Origin: Rhodospirillaceae bacterium
Lineage (GTDB): Bacteria; Pseudomonadota; Alphaproteobacteria; Reyranellales; Reyranellaceae
Length of the DNA stretch: 64,000 nt
Reading direction: 5' to 3'
NCBI GenBank assembly: GCA_009772935.1
Contig: WOUR01000013.1
Location: forward strand, 1 to 64,000
Shown here: one piece after another, positions 25,182 through 34,492 of the stretch
Layout of the letters: every line of letters begins with the position of its first letter
Position numbering within the stretch: position 1 is the first letter of the stretch
Position numbers and translations under genes: made by a program
Notes under the pieces: generated by a model
The model's database searches: none
Seen by the model: only the letters and a program-made list of their open reading frames with translations
Told to the model about the DNA's origin: nothing

Positions 25182-26414
25182 TCACTTCACCCACACGCCG
25201 CCGTCCTTGTTCCTGTAACCCAGCGACAGATACGCCGCGTCGACCAGCGACTGGCCGCGTTCGTTCATCAGCAGGCCGGGGCCCATGCGGTTCATCGTGT
25301 AGCCGAACGACATCCCGGCGACCGGGTCGGCGAAGCCCAGCGAGCCGCCGGCGCCGACATGGCCGAACGCGGCGCTGCCCAGGATCACGCTGTCGCAATC
25401 CTCGCCCCAGAGTTTGGCGGCGAGGCTGCGCCTGCGGTTGTCCATCGACTTCATGAAGCCCAGCGCGAAACGCGTCGGGATGCGCAGGGTGGCGTCGTCA
25501 TGCGTCGCCATCGAGACCTCGCCCATGCGGGCCAGCGTCGTGGCATCGACCAGGTCGCCGCCGCCGTTCGCGAGGGGCGCATACATGCCGGCCAGGCCGC
25601 GCGCGTTGGTGATGCCGTTGGCCGCACCGATCTCGGCGGCGTGACCGGCCCGCGTGTTGGCGCCGCCCGACCGCCAGGCGCCGTTGTTGAAATAGAACAG
25701 CGCTGCCACCGATTCCTTGTTGGTGGCGAGGTCGCGCATGAACGGCGTCACCGCGTCGGCGGCCTTGTAGACATGGGCCACGATCGGCGCGACCCGCGGC
25801 TCGATCTCCTCCGGAAGGCCGATCCAGAAGTCGAGGCCGAGCGGTCCCGCAATCTCCTCGCGGAAGAAGGTGCCGAGCGATTTGCCGCTGGCCCGCCGCA
25901 CCATCTCGCCCACGGTCCAGCCGAAGGTAAAACCGTGATAGCCGTTGCGCGTGCCGGGCTCCCAGAACGGGACCTCGGCCGCAAGCCGCTCGGTCATGTA
26001 GGCCCAGTCGTAGGGGCCGTCGTCCTTCACCCTGGCGCGCACCGCCGGCACGGCCGAGGAATGGTCGAGCATCATGCGCGTCGTCACGCGCTCCTTGCCG
26101 TGTTGCGCGAACTCCGGCCACAGCTCGGCGACCGGCGCGTCGAGGTCGAGCGCGCCGCGGCTCGCCAGCACATGCGCGCAGAGCGCCGTGGCGCCCTTGG
26201 TGCAGGAGAAGACGATGCTCACCGTGTCGCGCGTCCACGGCACCTGTGTCTTGGCATCGGCGACGCCGCCCCACAGGTCGACGACCGTCTCGCCGCCCAC
26301 CGTCAGGCAGACCGAGGCGCCGATCTCGCCCTTCTCCTGGAGGTTCTTTTCGAAGGCCTCGGCAACCCGCTCGAAGCCCGGCCGGCAAGTGCCCTCGGTC
26401 ATGGCCGCGCTCAT
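25182..26414 (-). CDS. Serine hydrolase, beta-lactamase class C / EstB-like family
   Basis: A 410-residue penicillin-binding-fold hydrolase. The catalytic SxxK tetrad is S70-C-T-K73 in VFSCTKG. Y and N of the second motif are in the NGYHGFTFGWTVGEMVRR region, and HVGAGGSLGFAD near the end corresponds to the third motif. No signal peptide, so it is probably a cytoplasmic esterase rather than a true beta-lactamase. The ATG at 26414 overlaps the stop of the upstream esterase by 4 bp. Confidence 0.88.
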   Translation of the reverse strand: MSAAMTEGTCRPGFERVAEAFEKNLQEKGEIGASVCLTVGGETVVDLWGGVADAKTQVPWTRDTVSIVFSCTKGATALCAHVLASRGALDLDAPVAELWPEFAQHGKERVTTRMMLDHSSAVPAVRARVKDDGPYDWAYMTERLAAEVPFWEPGTRNGYHGFTFGWTVGEMVRRASGKSLGTFFREEIAGPLGLDFWIGLPEEIEPRVAPIVAHVYKAADAVTPFMRDLATNKESVAALFYFNNGAWRSGGANTRAGHAAEIGAANGITNARGLAGMYAPLANGGGDLVDATTLARMGEVSMATHDDATLRIPTRFALGFMKSMDNRRRSLAAKLWGEDCDSVILGSAAFGHVGAGGSLGFADPVAGMSFGYTMNRMGPGLLMNERGQSLVDAAYLSLGYRNKDGGVWVK

Positions 26415-27082
26415 TGCTTCGGCACCGGGATCTGGAAGACATCCAGCACGAAGCGCGCACAGTGGGACAGGCCGGTCTGGTCGATCCCGTGGCCGACGCC
26501 CTTGGCGATGTGCACGCCGACTTCCACCCCGTTCTCGTGCAGTGTCTGCGCGGCGCGCTGGGTGAGCACGGCCGGCAACATCTCGTCGCTGTCGCCGTGG
26601 ACGAGCAGAACCGGCGGCTTGGACCTGATCTCGTCCTTGAGCGAATCGGGGGCGGCCAGCATGCCGGAGAAGCCGACGATGCCGGCCAGCGGCGTGGCGC
26701 GGCGCAGGCCGACATGCAGCGCCATCATGGTGCCCTGGCTGAAGCCGATCAGCACGGTCTTCGATTCGTCTAGCCCGTACTTGGCCATCGTGTCGTCGAG
26801 GAACTGCTCGACGAAAGGCGCGGCCGAGCGGACGCCCGCCGCCGCGACCTCGGGGTCGAGGCGCGAGATGCCGAACCACTGAAAGCCCATCGGATTGCCC
26901 TCGCACGGATAGGGGGCGTTGGGCGCATGGAACACCACGTCGGGCATCAGCGGCGCCAGCACGGGTGCGAGGCCGATCAGGTCGTTGCCGTCGGCGCCGT
27001 AGCCGTGTAGCAGAATCACGAGATGGCCGGGCTTGCCGCCGGCATGAGGGCCGTGGCTGGGGCCGTCGATCTTCCTGGTCAT
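26411..27082 (-). CDS. Phospholipase/carboxylesterase family alpha/beta hydrolase
   Basis: A 223-residue alpha/beta hydrolase of the acyl-protein thioesterase/YpfH type. The triad is S115 in GFSQG, D167 in HGDSDEMLP and H199 in GVGHGI, with the oxyanion loop LLHGYGADGNDL. Acts on short-chain esters or thioesters; natural substrate unknown. It shares 4-bp overlaps with both its neighbours, the glycosylase gene upstream and the serine hydrolase gene downstream. Confidence 0.9.
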   Translation of the reverse strand: MTRKIDGPSHGPHAGGKPGHLVILLHGYGADGNDLIGLAPVLAPLMPDVVFHAPNAPYPCEGNPMGFQWFGISRLDPEVAAAGVRSAAPFVEQFLDDTMAKYGLDESKTVLIGFSQGTMMALHVGLRRATPLAGIVGFSGMLAAPDSLKDEIRSKPPVLLVHGDSDEMLPAVLTQRAAQTLHENGVEVGVHIAKGVGHGIDQTGLSHCARFVLDVFQIPVPKQ

Positions 27083-27780
27083 GTCGCCTTTTTCTCCTTT
27101 GCGCCCCAGTCCGGCATGTTGCGGCGATAGTGCCAGAGCACGAGCGCGGCCGCGCTGCGCCAGGGCCGCCAGGCCTCGGCAATTTTGAGAAGCCGCTTTG
27201 CGTCGGGGCGGGTACGCAGCTTCTTGAGATGTTGCGCCGCCACGACCAGGCCGAGATCGAGGCCCGGCATGATGTCGGGGCGGCCGTGCGCGAACATCAG
27301 GTAGATTTCCGCCGTCCACGGGCCGATGCCCTTGGCCTGCGTGAGCATGGCGATGGCCGCCGCGTCGTCGAGCTCGTGCAGGGCATCGAACGAGATCCGG
27401 CCCTCGACGATGTCGGTGGCGAGGCTGCGCCCGTATTTCACCTTGGCGCCCGAGAGGCCGACGGCGCGCAGCTGCTCGTCGCTCATGGCCAGGAAATCCG
27501 CCGGCTCCATCGACGGCACGGCCGCTTCGAGTCGCAGCCAGATGCTGCGCGCGGCATGGACAGAGACCTGCTGGCCCACGATCGAACGCATCAGCCCGCC
27601 GAAGCCCGTCGGCATGTCGCGCAGCTCGGGATGACCGGCCTCGTCGAGCGCCCGCGCGATGTCGGGATCGGCCGCCGCCAGCTCGGCCAGCGCCTGCTTG
27701 AGCGTCGTCTTGTCGAGGATGACGCCGGGGAGCGCGGGAGAGATCTTGGGACGTGCCGTCTTGGATGCCGTTCTGGCCAT
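27079..27780 (-). CDS. DNA-3-methyladenine glycosylase, AlkA-like
   Basis: A 233-residue helix-hairpin-helix glycosylase. The HhH motif LTQAKGIGPWTAEIYLMF is followed by the catalytic aspartate in MPGLDLGLVV. It excises alkylated purines such as 3-methyladenine in base-excision repair. Compared with E. coli AlkA it lacks the N-terminal domain, like the shorter alphaproteobacterial homologues. It begins 48 bp from the divergent gluQ gene and heads the three-gene operon with the two hydrolases. Confidence 0.92.
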   Translation of the reverse strand: MARTASKTARPKISPALPGVILDKTTLKQALAELAAADPDIARALDEAGHPELRDMPTGFGGLMRSIVGQQVSVHAARSIWLRLEAAVPSMEPADFLAMSDEQLRAVGLSGAKVKYGRSLATDIVEGRISFDALHELDDAAAIAMLTQAKGIGPWTAEIYLMFAHGRPDIMPGLDLGLVVAAQHLKKLRTRPDAKRLLKIAEAWRPWRSAAALVLWHYRRNMPDWGAKEKKAT

Positions 27781-27828
27781 TGTGCCCCCGCCATAGCACG
27801 CGACGAGGGGGCGCTGTAACGTCGGATC

Positions 27829-28692
27829 ATGACCGTCGTCACGCGTTTTGCCCCCAGTCCGACTGGCGAGCTTCATCTCGGCAGCGCCTATTCGGCTCGC
27901 ATCGCCTGGCGGCGCGCGCGCGCGGCGGGCGGCACCTTCCTGGTGCGCATCGAGGATATCGACATCCGCCGCTGCCGCCGCGAATACGAGACCGCGATGC
28001 TCGCGGATCTCCAATGGCTGGGCCTCGCCTGGGATGGCGAGGTACGGCGGCAGTCCGACCATTTCGCGGATTACGGCCGGGTGATGGACCAGCTCGATGC
28101 GCGGGGCCTGGTCTATCCCTGTTTCTGCACGCGCGCCGACATCGCGGCCTCCACCAGCGCGCCGCATCCGACGGCAATGGGTCCCGACGGGCCGCTCTAT
28201 CCCGGCACCTGCCGTCATCTCTCGAACGAGGAGCGCCGCCGCCGCATCGCGTCGGGCGTGGAGCACTGTATGCGCTTCGATTGCGCCCGGGCGGCGGAGC
28301 AGGCGGGGCCTTATTCCTTCGTTGACGAGGCGCTGGGCCGTATGGAGGGACAGCCGCTGTTGATGGGCGACTTCGTGATCGCTCGCAAGGACACGCCGAC
28401 CAGCTACCATCTGTCGGTCACGGTCGACGACCATCTGCAGGGCGTGACCCTGGTGACACGTGGGATCGATCTGCTGCCGTCGACCCATGTCCATGCCCTG
28501 CTGCAGAAGCTGCTGGGCTATGCTGCGCCGCAATATGCGCATCATCCGCTGCTGACCGATGCCAGCGGCCGCCGCTTCGCCAAACGTGACCGCGACCTCA
28601 CCATCCGGGCCTTGCGCGAGAGTGGGAGGACGCCGGCCGACGTGTTCGACATGATCGACGGTTGGAGTTGCGCGACCCCCGTGAAGGGCTGA
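27829..28692 (+). CDS. gluQ: Glutamyl-Q tRNA(Asp) synthetase
   Basis: A 287-residue truncated glutamyl-tRNA synthetase paralogue that attaches glutamate to queuosine in the anticodon of tRNA(Asp). It has the HIGH-like motif in FAPSPTGELHLGSA, the RIEDIDIRRCR strand, a zinc-type CFC...C region and, in place of KMSKS, FAKRD. It lacks the anticodon-binding domain, as expected for GluQ. It is divergent from the glycosylase gene and is followed 10 bp later by the Rieske gene. Confidence 0.95.
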   Translation: MTVVTRFAPSPTGELHLGSAYSARIAWRRARAAGGTFLVRIEDIDIRRCRREYETAMLADLQWLGLAWDGEVRRQSDHFADYGRVMDQLDARGLVYPCFCTRADIAASTSAPHPTAMGPDGPLYPGTCRHLSNEERRRRIASGVEHCMRFDCARAAEQAGPYSFVDEALGRMEGQPLLMGDFVIARKDTPTSYHLSVTVDDHLQGVTLVTRGIDLLPSTHVHALLQKLLGYAAPQYAHHPLLTDASGRRFAKRDRDLTIRALRESGRTPADVFDMIDGWSCATPVKG

Positions 28693-28702
28693 CACTTCGG
28701 CC

Positions 28703-29860
28703 ATGGACCGGAAAGAACAACTGGCCGTCGGGAGGCGGCTGCTCGGCCATATCGACGGCCGAACCACCGATCTCGCCGACGCGCTGTTCCGCAACCGTGT
28801 CGACGCCTATTCCTGCCGCGAGCGCGCCGCCCGCGAGCGCGACGCGCTGTTCCGCAGCCAGCCGCTGTTCATGGGGCTGTCTTCGCGCCTCTCCAAGCCC
28901 GGCGACTACATCACCGAAGACGTGGCCGGCATGCCGGTGCTGCTGGTGCGCGGGCCCGACGGCGCGGTGCGCGCCTTCGCCAACATCTGCCGCCATCGCG
29001 GCGCGCCGGTCGCCGAGGGCTGCGGCAATGCCCGCGCCTTCGTCTGTCCCTATCACGCCTGGACCTACGACTCTCAGGGCAAGCTTCTTGGGGTCACCGA
29101 CAAAGCGGGCTTCTCCGGCCTCGACCTCGGTGCCCATGGGCTGGTGCGCCTGCCGGCCGGCGAAGACCACGGCATGATCTTCGTGCGCGCGACGCCGGTG
29201 CGCGAGGGCGAGAGCGCGGAGATCGACGTCGCTGCCGTGCTGGGCTCGTTCGCGCCCGACTTCGCCGCGCTGCGGCCCGAGACCTATCCGCTCTATTCGG
29301 TCGACCGCATCACGCCGCGAATCAACTGGAAGTTCGCCATCGACACGTTCCTCGAGGGCTATCACATCCCGCATCTGCACCGGAAAACCATCGCGCCGTA
29401 TTTTATCGGCAATTGCGGGACCTTCGACGGCGCGGGGCCTCATGGCCGCATGTGCGTGCCGCGCACCTCGATCGAGGCGCTGCGCGCGCTGCCCGACGAC
29501 GAACGCAACCTGCGCCCGCACATCATCGCGATCTACCAGCTCTTTCCCAACACGATCGTCATCTGGCAGGTCGACCATATCGAGGTCTGGCGCGCCTTCC
29601 CGCACCGCGACGATCCGGGAAGCTGCGATGTCGAGTTCTCGCTCTACCGTCCCGCCGACAGCGACCGCCCGGAGAAGCACTGGGCCAAGAACCGCGACAT
29701 CGCCATCCGCACCGTGCTGGACGAGGACTTCCCGCTGGGCGAGCGCATGCAGATCGGCTTCGAGTCCGGCGCGACGGACGAAGTGATCTACGGCCGCAAC
29801 GAACCCTCGCTCGTTCACTTCCACCGTTCGATCCGCAGCGCCCTGGGCGTGACGGCTTGA
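28703..29860 (+). CDS. Rieske aromatic ring-hydroxylating oxygenase, alpha subunit
   Basis: A 385-residue protein. The Rieske [2Fe-2S] cluster ligands are C96 and H98 (CRHRG), and C115 and H118 (CPYH). The mononuclear iron site is in DTFLEGYHIPHLHRK (H221 plus H224 or H226). No beta subunit, ferredoxin or reductase gene is adjacent, so the electron partner must come from elsewhere; alpha-only members often demethylate or hydroxylate amines or aromatic acids. Substrate cannot be inferred. Genes 5' and 3' lie close enough to share a transcript. Confidence 0.9.
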   Translation: MDRKEQLAVGRRLLGHIDGRTTDLADALFRNRVDAYSCRERAARERDALFRSQPLFMGLSSRLSKPGDYITEDVAGMPVLLVRGPDGAVRAFANICRHRGAPVAEGCGNARAFVCPYHAWTYDSQGKLLGVTDKAGFSGLDLGAHGLVRLPAGEDHGMIFVRATPVREGESAEIDVAAVLGSFAPDFAALRPETYPLYSVDRITPRINWKFAIDTFLEGYHIPHLHRKTIAPYFIGNCGTFDGAGPHGRMCVPRTSIEALRALPDDERNLRPHIIAIYQLFPNTIVIWQVDHIEVWRAFPHRDDPGSCDVEFSLYRPADSDRPEKHWAKNRDIAIRTVLDEDFPLGERMQIGFESGATDEVIYGRNEPSLVHFHRSIRSALGVTA

Positions 29861-29861
29861 G

Positions 29862-30269
29862 GTGACGACCAGCCGCACGACACGCGTGGCGCTGATGCTC
29901 AGCGTGATCCTGTTCGCCGCGAGCCTCAGGCAGGACGCGTTCTGCGTCTCCGGCATCTGCTCGGACTGGCAGGGCTGGAGCATCCTGCTGTTCGGCGCGC
30001 TTGGCCATACCAGCTGGTTCGCCAATCCGCTTCTGCTCGCCTCCTGGATAGCCGCGCTTTTCGCCCGTCGCCGCCCGGCACTGGTCCTGTCTCTCGCCGC
30101 GCTCGGGCTCGCCGGCTCGTTCATGTTCGAAACCAGTGTGATCACCAACGAGGCCGGCATGGCCAACCCGGTGACCGGACTGCGCGAAGGCTACTGGCTG
30201 TGGCTGGCGAGCATGGGCGCCGGCGTTTGCGCGGCGTTCTTCGCGCGCAAGGTGCCCGTGAAACTTTAG
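29862..30269 (+). CDS. Small membrane protein of unknown function
   Basis: A 135-residue protein with about four hydrophobic segments (residues 9-20, 39-68 in two helices, 74-92 and 110-127). It begins with GTG at 29862, two bases after the Rieske stop, and no family is recognised. Close spacing suggests translational coupling with the Rieske oxygenase, but a functional link is not shown. Confidence 0.6.
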   Translation: MTTSRTTRVALMLSVILFAASLRQDAFCVSGICSDWQGWSILLFGALGHTSWFANPLLLASWIAALFARRRPALVLSLAALGLAGSFMFETSVITNEAGMANPVTGLREGYWLWLASMGAGVCAAFFARKVPVKL

Positions 30270-30276
30270 CACAACC

Positions 30277-30404
30277 CCGTCGTCTCGACCGGAGCGCCGA
30301 AGGCGCGAAGCGGAGAGACCTTCCCCCAGCCAAAAGCCGGCCAATCGCAGAGAGAAGGTCCTTTCACTACGCCTCGCTGCGCGAGGCTTCGGTCGAAACG
30401 ACGG
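30277..30404. repeat. Palindromic intergenic repeat, copy 2
   Basis: This 128-bp inverted repeat begins CCGTCGTCTCGACCGGAGC (30277-30295) and ends GCTTCGGTCGAAACGACGG (30386-30404); these arms pair with two mismatches. Its left arm, the internal GGAGAGACCTT and the CTCGCTGCGCGAG core match copy 1 at 22966-23087. It sits between two convergent genes and has no coding capacity. Confidence 0.85.
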
Positions 30405-30413
30405 TATCTTATT

Positions 30414-30977
30414 TCAACGCCCCACGAGCTGCTTGTTGATCCACACCTGCGCGGTGTTCGATTCCAGGAACTCGTGCGCGATCTTGCGCTTCGCCGGATC
30501 GCGCGCATCGCCGTCGATGATCGCAGTGATGACGTCGCATTTGTAGGGGACGGCCAGGGCCTCGCCGTAACGCAGGGACTTGTTGTTGCGGCGGTGGACG
30601 TAGACGCGGGTCCAGCCCACGAGGTCGGTCACCCGCAGGCGCTCGCCCGGACCGATCGGTTCGAAGCGCGGGTCGAGGAGGCGGATGTCGACGGCGCGCT
30701 CCAGCGCCGCGTCGCTCGCGATGCCATCCGGGCAGTCCCCGCTGCTGCCCAGCGCGTTCAAGGTCAGCCAGACATAGACGTCATGATCCTCGCCGCTATA
30801 GGCGCGGCCCGCGGGCGCACGCTCGGTCGAGAGGGGCCAACTGAAGGGTCGCCAGCCGAGCTTGTCGGTCGGACCCAGCGCCACCTGCCGCTCGGCGAAC
30901 CAGGCGAGCAGTGCCAGCGCCGCGACCTGTGCCACGCCGAGGGCAATGTAGATCCGCGTCTGGCGGCTGAGCTTCAT
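30414..30977 (-). CDS. Membrane-anchored protein of unknown function
   Basis: A 187-residue protein with one N-terminal membrane segment (about residues 9-27) and a soluble periplasmic part of about 160 residues with two cysteines (in SGDCPDG and YKCDV) that could form a disulfide. No family is recognised. It lies 5 bp downstream of the HAD phosphatase gene on the same strand and may share its transcript. Confidence 0.6.
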   Translation of the reverse strand: MKLSRQTRIYIALGVAQVAALALLAWFAERQVALGPTDKLGWRPFSWPLSTERAPAGRAYSGEDHDVYVWLTLNALGSSGDCPDGIASDAALERAVDIRLLDPRFEPIGPGERLRVTDLVGWTRVYVHRRNNKSLRYGEALAVPYKCDVITAIIDGDARDPAKRKIAHEFLESNTAQVWINKQLVGR

Positions 30978-30982
30978 CGAGC

Positions 30983-31651
30983 TCAGCTCGGCGGAGCGGC
31001 CAGCAGCAACGATGACAACTCGTCCATCGAGTTGGCGACGGCGTCGGCTCCCGCATCAACGAGCTGGGTTCGCAACGACGCGGTCGCATGTGCGCCTCCC
31101 CCGAAGCCGATCGCATGCATCCCCGCGGCGCGTGCGCCGGCTATGCCATGAGGAGAATCCTCGATCACGGTGCATCTTTCGGGCGGTACGCCGACTGCTT
31201 GTGAGGCGTGGAGGTAAATATCGGGCGCGGGCTTGCCACGCTGTACGAGCGCAGTGCTGAAGATGTTGGGTGCGAACCACGGTGCCAGGCCCGTGATCTC
31301 GAGCTTCATCTGCAGCTTGTCGGGTGTGCTGGACGAGGCGACACATTTGGGCAGCACAGACAGAATTCTAAGGGCTTCATCCACGCCGGGGACAATGCGG
31401 AGGTCCCTGGCGCAGCGAGTCCACACCGTACGTTCCCGGACATCCAGAATATTCGCAGGAATCGGACGACCGAGTTCGTCGAAAACAGTCGCGTACATGT
31501 CCTTGCGCGAGATGCCGACGAACCGGCCGAGGAGTTCCTCTGCGGTCCGATGATAACCATGGACCGCCAGCATTTCTGCGTCGACCGTGTGCTCGAGAAT
31601 CTCGCTGTCGACGAGCACGCCGTCGCAATCGAAGATCAGGAGCCGGTCCAT
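30983..31651 (-). CDS. HAD-superfamily phosphatase, beta-phosphoglucomutase-like branch
   Basis: A 222-residue HAD hydrolase. Motif I is FDCDGVLVDSE with nucleophile D8 and acid D10, motif II is the Ser of ASSSTPDK, motif III the Lys of GKPAPDIYL, and motif IV EDSPHGIAGARAAG. The cap is the C1 type. It dephosphorylates a small sugar or other phosphometabolite, substrate unknown. It is 9 bp downstream of the amidase gene and probably cotranscribed. Confidence 0.92.
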   Translation of the reverse strand: MDRLLIFDCDGVLVDSEILEHTVDAEMLAVHGYHRTAEELLGRFVGISRKDMYATVFDELGRPIPANILDVRERTVWTRCARDLRIVPGVDEALRILSVLPKCVASSSTPDKLQMKLEITGLAPWFAPNIFSTALVQRGKPAPDIYLHASQAVGVPPERCTVIEDSPHGIAGARAAGMHAIGFGGGAHATASLRTQLVDAGADAVANSMDELSSLLLAAPPS

Positions 31652-31660
31652 GCCTCTCCG

Positions 31661-33082
31661 TCAGATCTGGTGCGCCATCGGCGGCGCGGGGATCGGGCGG
31701 ACGCGCTCGTAGGCGGCGGCGGCGCGCAGGACCAGCGCGTCGCGGGCATGGCCACCGACGATCTGCAGGCCGATCGGCATGCCCTCGCGGTCGAGGCCGC
31801 AGGGGATGGTCGCGGCCGGCTGGCGCGTCAGGTTGAAGGTGAGCGTGAACGGCGTCCAACCGATGTCGACGCCGTCGCCGCCCCAGGCCGCGTTCTCGTT
31901 CACCGCGAAGGCGGTCATCGGCATGGTGGGCGTCAGCAGCAGGTCGTACTTGGCCATGAACTGGTTCATGATCGCCGAGATCGCCTGGCGCTGATGGATT
32001 GCCGTCACGACCGCTTCCTGACCGAGATTGGCGCCGTATTCGGCGGCCTTCAGCAGGCCGGGGTCCATCAGCTCGCGCTTCTCGGGGCTGAAATTGTTGA
32101 GCAGCAGCGCGACGTTCGACTGCCAGTGGGCGTTCAGGATCTTGCGCGGGTCCATGCCCATGAAGTCGGGCGAGTCCTCGACGATCCGAGCGCCCAGGGT
32201 CTTGAACACCTTGACCGCCTGCTCGACCGCCACCGCCACGTCTCGGTCGATCTTCTCGCGCTCGACGAAACCCAGGTGAGGCGAGTAGGCGATGCGCAGG
32301 CCCTTCACGCCCTTGTCGAAGCCCTTGAGATAATCCTCAGCATCGTCGGGACGGCCATAGGGATCGCGCGGGTCGGGGCGGGCGATGACGTTCATCATCA
32401 TCGCCGCGTCGCGCACCGTGCGCGTCATCGGGCCGATATGCGAGAGCGTGCCCTGCGCGGAGACCGGCCACAGCGGCACGCGCGCCTGGGTGGGCTTCAG
32501 GCCGAAGATACCGGAGAAGGAGCAGGGGATGCGGACCGAGCCCGCGCCGTCGGTGCCGATGGCAAGGTTGCCCATGCCGACCGCCTCCGCCGCCGTGCCG
32601 CCACCCGAGGAACCGCCGGGTGTGCGGCCGATCTTCCACGGATTGTGCGTGGCGCCATAGAGCTTGGAATCGGTGACGCCCTTCCAGCCATATTCCGGCG
32701 AGGTCGTCTTGCCGAGAAGCACGGTGCCGGCCTCTCGCAGGCGCTGCGCCACCGGCGCGTCGATATTGAAGGGCCCGTCGGGATCGGTGGCGAGGCTGCC
32801 CATGCGGGTCGGCATGCCCTTGGTCAGCACCATGTCCTTGATGGTGATCGGCACGCCGTCGATGTCCGAAAGCCGCGTGCCGCCCTTCTTCCAGCGCTTC
32901 TCCGAGGCGCGCGCCTGGCGCATCGCGGTGTCGGGATCGAGATGCTGGAAGGCGTTGAGCTGGCCGTTGAAGGCATCGATGCGGGCCAGTGCGGCCTTCG
33001 CAGCCTCGACCGGCGAGGCCTTGCGGGCCTTGAAGAGTTTCACCAGCTCGTGGGCCGGCATCATGGCAAGGTCGGCAGTCAT
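31661..33082 (-). CDS. Amidase signature family protein, copy A
   Basis: A 473-residue amidase. The Ser-cisSer-Lys triad is visible: K82 (PITIKDMV), cis-Ser S158 (PGGSSGGG) and nucleophile S182 (GAGSVRIP). It hydrolyses a C-N bond of an amide; the substrate is not evident. It is clearly related to the next upstream amidase, sharing stretches such as RASEKRWKKG and ARPDPRD. It starts directly at the stop of that gene, so the two are on one transcript. Confidence 0.92.
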   Translation of the reverse strand: MTADLAMMPAHELVKLFKARKASPVEAAKAALARIDAFNGQLNAFQHLDPDTAMRQARASEKRWKKGGTRLSDIDGVPITIKDMVLTKGMPTRMGSLATDPDGPFNIDAPVAQRLREAGTVLLGKTTSPEYGWKGVTDSKLYGATHNPWKIGRTPGGSSGGGTAAEAVGMGNLAIGTDGAGSVRIPCSFSGIFGLKPTQARVPLWPVSAQGTLSHIGPMTRTVRDAAMMMNVIARPDPRDPYGRPDDAEDYLKGFDKGVKGLRIAYSPHLGFVEREKIDRDVAVAVEQAVKVFKTLGARIVEDSPDFMGMDPRKILNAHWQSNVALLLNNFSPEKRELMDPGLLKAAEYGANLGQEAVVTAIHQRQAISAIMNQFMAKYDLLLTPTMPMTAFAVNENAAWGGDGVDIGWTPFTLTFNLTRQPAATIPCGLDREGMPIGLQIVGGHARDALVLRAAAAYERVRPIPAPPMAHQI

Positions 33083-34492
33083 CTACTTGGTCTCCGGAAG
33101 GACAGGGAATTCGAGGGGATGGGCGTCGGCGTAGGCGGCGGCGGCGCGCAGCACCAGCGCGTCGTTGTAGTGGGCGGACACGAGTTGCAGTCCGACAGGA
33201 AGGCCCAGCCGCGACAGGCCGCACGGCACCGTCACCGCGGGATGGCGCGTCAGGTTGAACTGCGGCGTGTAGGGCGACCACATGACATTGGGCTTTCCGT
33301 CGGGCCCGGGCGGGAGGTTGGTGCCGGCCTCGAAGGGCTGTACGGCCACGGTGGGCGTGAGCAGCAGGTCGTACTTCGCGAAGAACAGGTTCCAGGCGAG
33401 GGTGAGATCGCGCCGCGTCACCTGCGCGTTCACCACGTCCTGCAGGGTGTAGCGCAGGCCCGCCTTCGCGCCGGCCAGCAGGTTTGGATCGAACTCGCCG
33501 TGGCGCGCCTCGGGGAAGACCTGCAGCAGGCGCTGCAGCGCCGAAAGCCAGTGGATCACGAAGGCGCGGCCCGCCTCGGCGAAGGGGAAGGGTGCCTCGA
33601 CCTCCTCGACCGTGCAGCCCAGCGCCTCGAAGTCGCGGGCGGCCCTGGTCACCATTGCGGCGACCTCGATGTCGAGTGGATGGTCGCCGAAGCGCAAAGC
33701 GAAGCCGATCTTCAGCTTCTTCGGCAGCTTCGTGAGCTTCTTCGTGTAGTCGGTGTCGTCGGCAGGCAGGGCGTATCCGTCGCGCGGATCGGGCCGGGCG
33801 AGGGCGTTCATCATCAGCGCGGCGTCGAGCGCGGTCCGCGCCATGGGGCCGGTGTTGGAGAGGTCGCCGGTCATCGATGGCGGCCAGGCCGGCACGCGGC
33901 CGAAGGTGGCCTTGAGGCCGATCAGGCCGCTGAAGCTCGCGGGGATGCGCACCGAGCCGCCGCCATCGGTGCCGATGGCGATCGGGCCGAGGCCCGCCGC
34001 GACCGCGGCACCGGCACCGCCCGAGGAACCTCCCGGCGTCATGTCGGTGTTCCAGGGATTGCGCGTGATCCCGTGCAGCGGAGAATCCGTCACGCCCTTG
34101 TGGCCGTATTCCGAGCTGGTGCTCTGCGCGAAGACGAGGGCCCCGGCCTCGCGCAGCCGCGCCACCGCCGGTGCATCGGCATCGACCGGCGTCTTGTCGG
34201 TGAGCCTGCTGCCCATCGAGGCGGGCCAGCCCCTGACGCGCACCAGCTCCTTGATCGAGACCGGCACGCCGTCGAGCGGCGAGAGCGGCTTGCCCTTTTT
34301 CCAGCGCTTCTCCGAGGCCCGAGCCGCGGCGATGGCCGCCTTCGCATCGACATGGCAGAGAGCATTGATCGTCGTCGCGAGCCGCTCGGCGCGCGCCAGC
34401 ACGGTCTTCATCGTCTCGACCGGGGAGGCCTTGCCCTTGCGGTAGAGGCCGCCGAGCTCAGCAGCGCTCGCCTGCGTGAGATCCACCGTCAT
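33083..34492 (-). CDS. Amidase signature family protein, copy B
   Basis: A 469-residue amidase with K81 (PVSIKELV), cis-Ser S156 (PGGSSGGA) and nucleophile S180 (GGGSVRIP). Its layout and many residues match amidase A, indicating a tandem duplication followed by divergence; the pair may divide substrates between them. The ATG at 34492 overlaps the TPR gene's stop by 4 bp. A longer open frame exists upstream but lies in the TPR gene. Confidence 0.92.
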   Translation of the reverse strand: MTVDLTQASAAELGGLYRKGKASPVETMKTVLARAERLATTINALCHVDAKAAIAAARASEKRWKKGKPLSPLDGVPVSIKELVRVRGWPASMGSRLTDKTPVDADAPAVARLREAGALVFAQSTSSEYGHKGVTDSPLHGITRNPWNTDMTPGGSSGGAGAAVAAGLGPIAIGTDGGGSVRIPASFSGLIGLKATFGRVPAWPPSMTGDLSNTGPMARTALDAALMMNALARPDPRDGYALPADDTDYTKKLTKLPKKLKIGFALRFGDHPLDIEVAAMVTRAARDFEALGCTVEEVEAPFPFAEAGRAFVIHWLSALQRLLQVFPEARHGEFDPNLLAGAKAGLRYTLQDVVNAQVTRRDLTLAWNLFFAKYDLLLTPTVAVQPFEAGTNLPPGPDGKPNVMWSPYTPQFNLTRHPAVTVPCGLSRLGLPVGLQLVSAHYNDALVLRAAAAYADAHPLEFPVLPETK

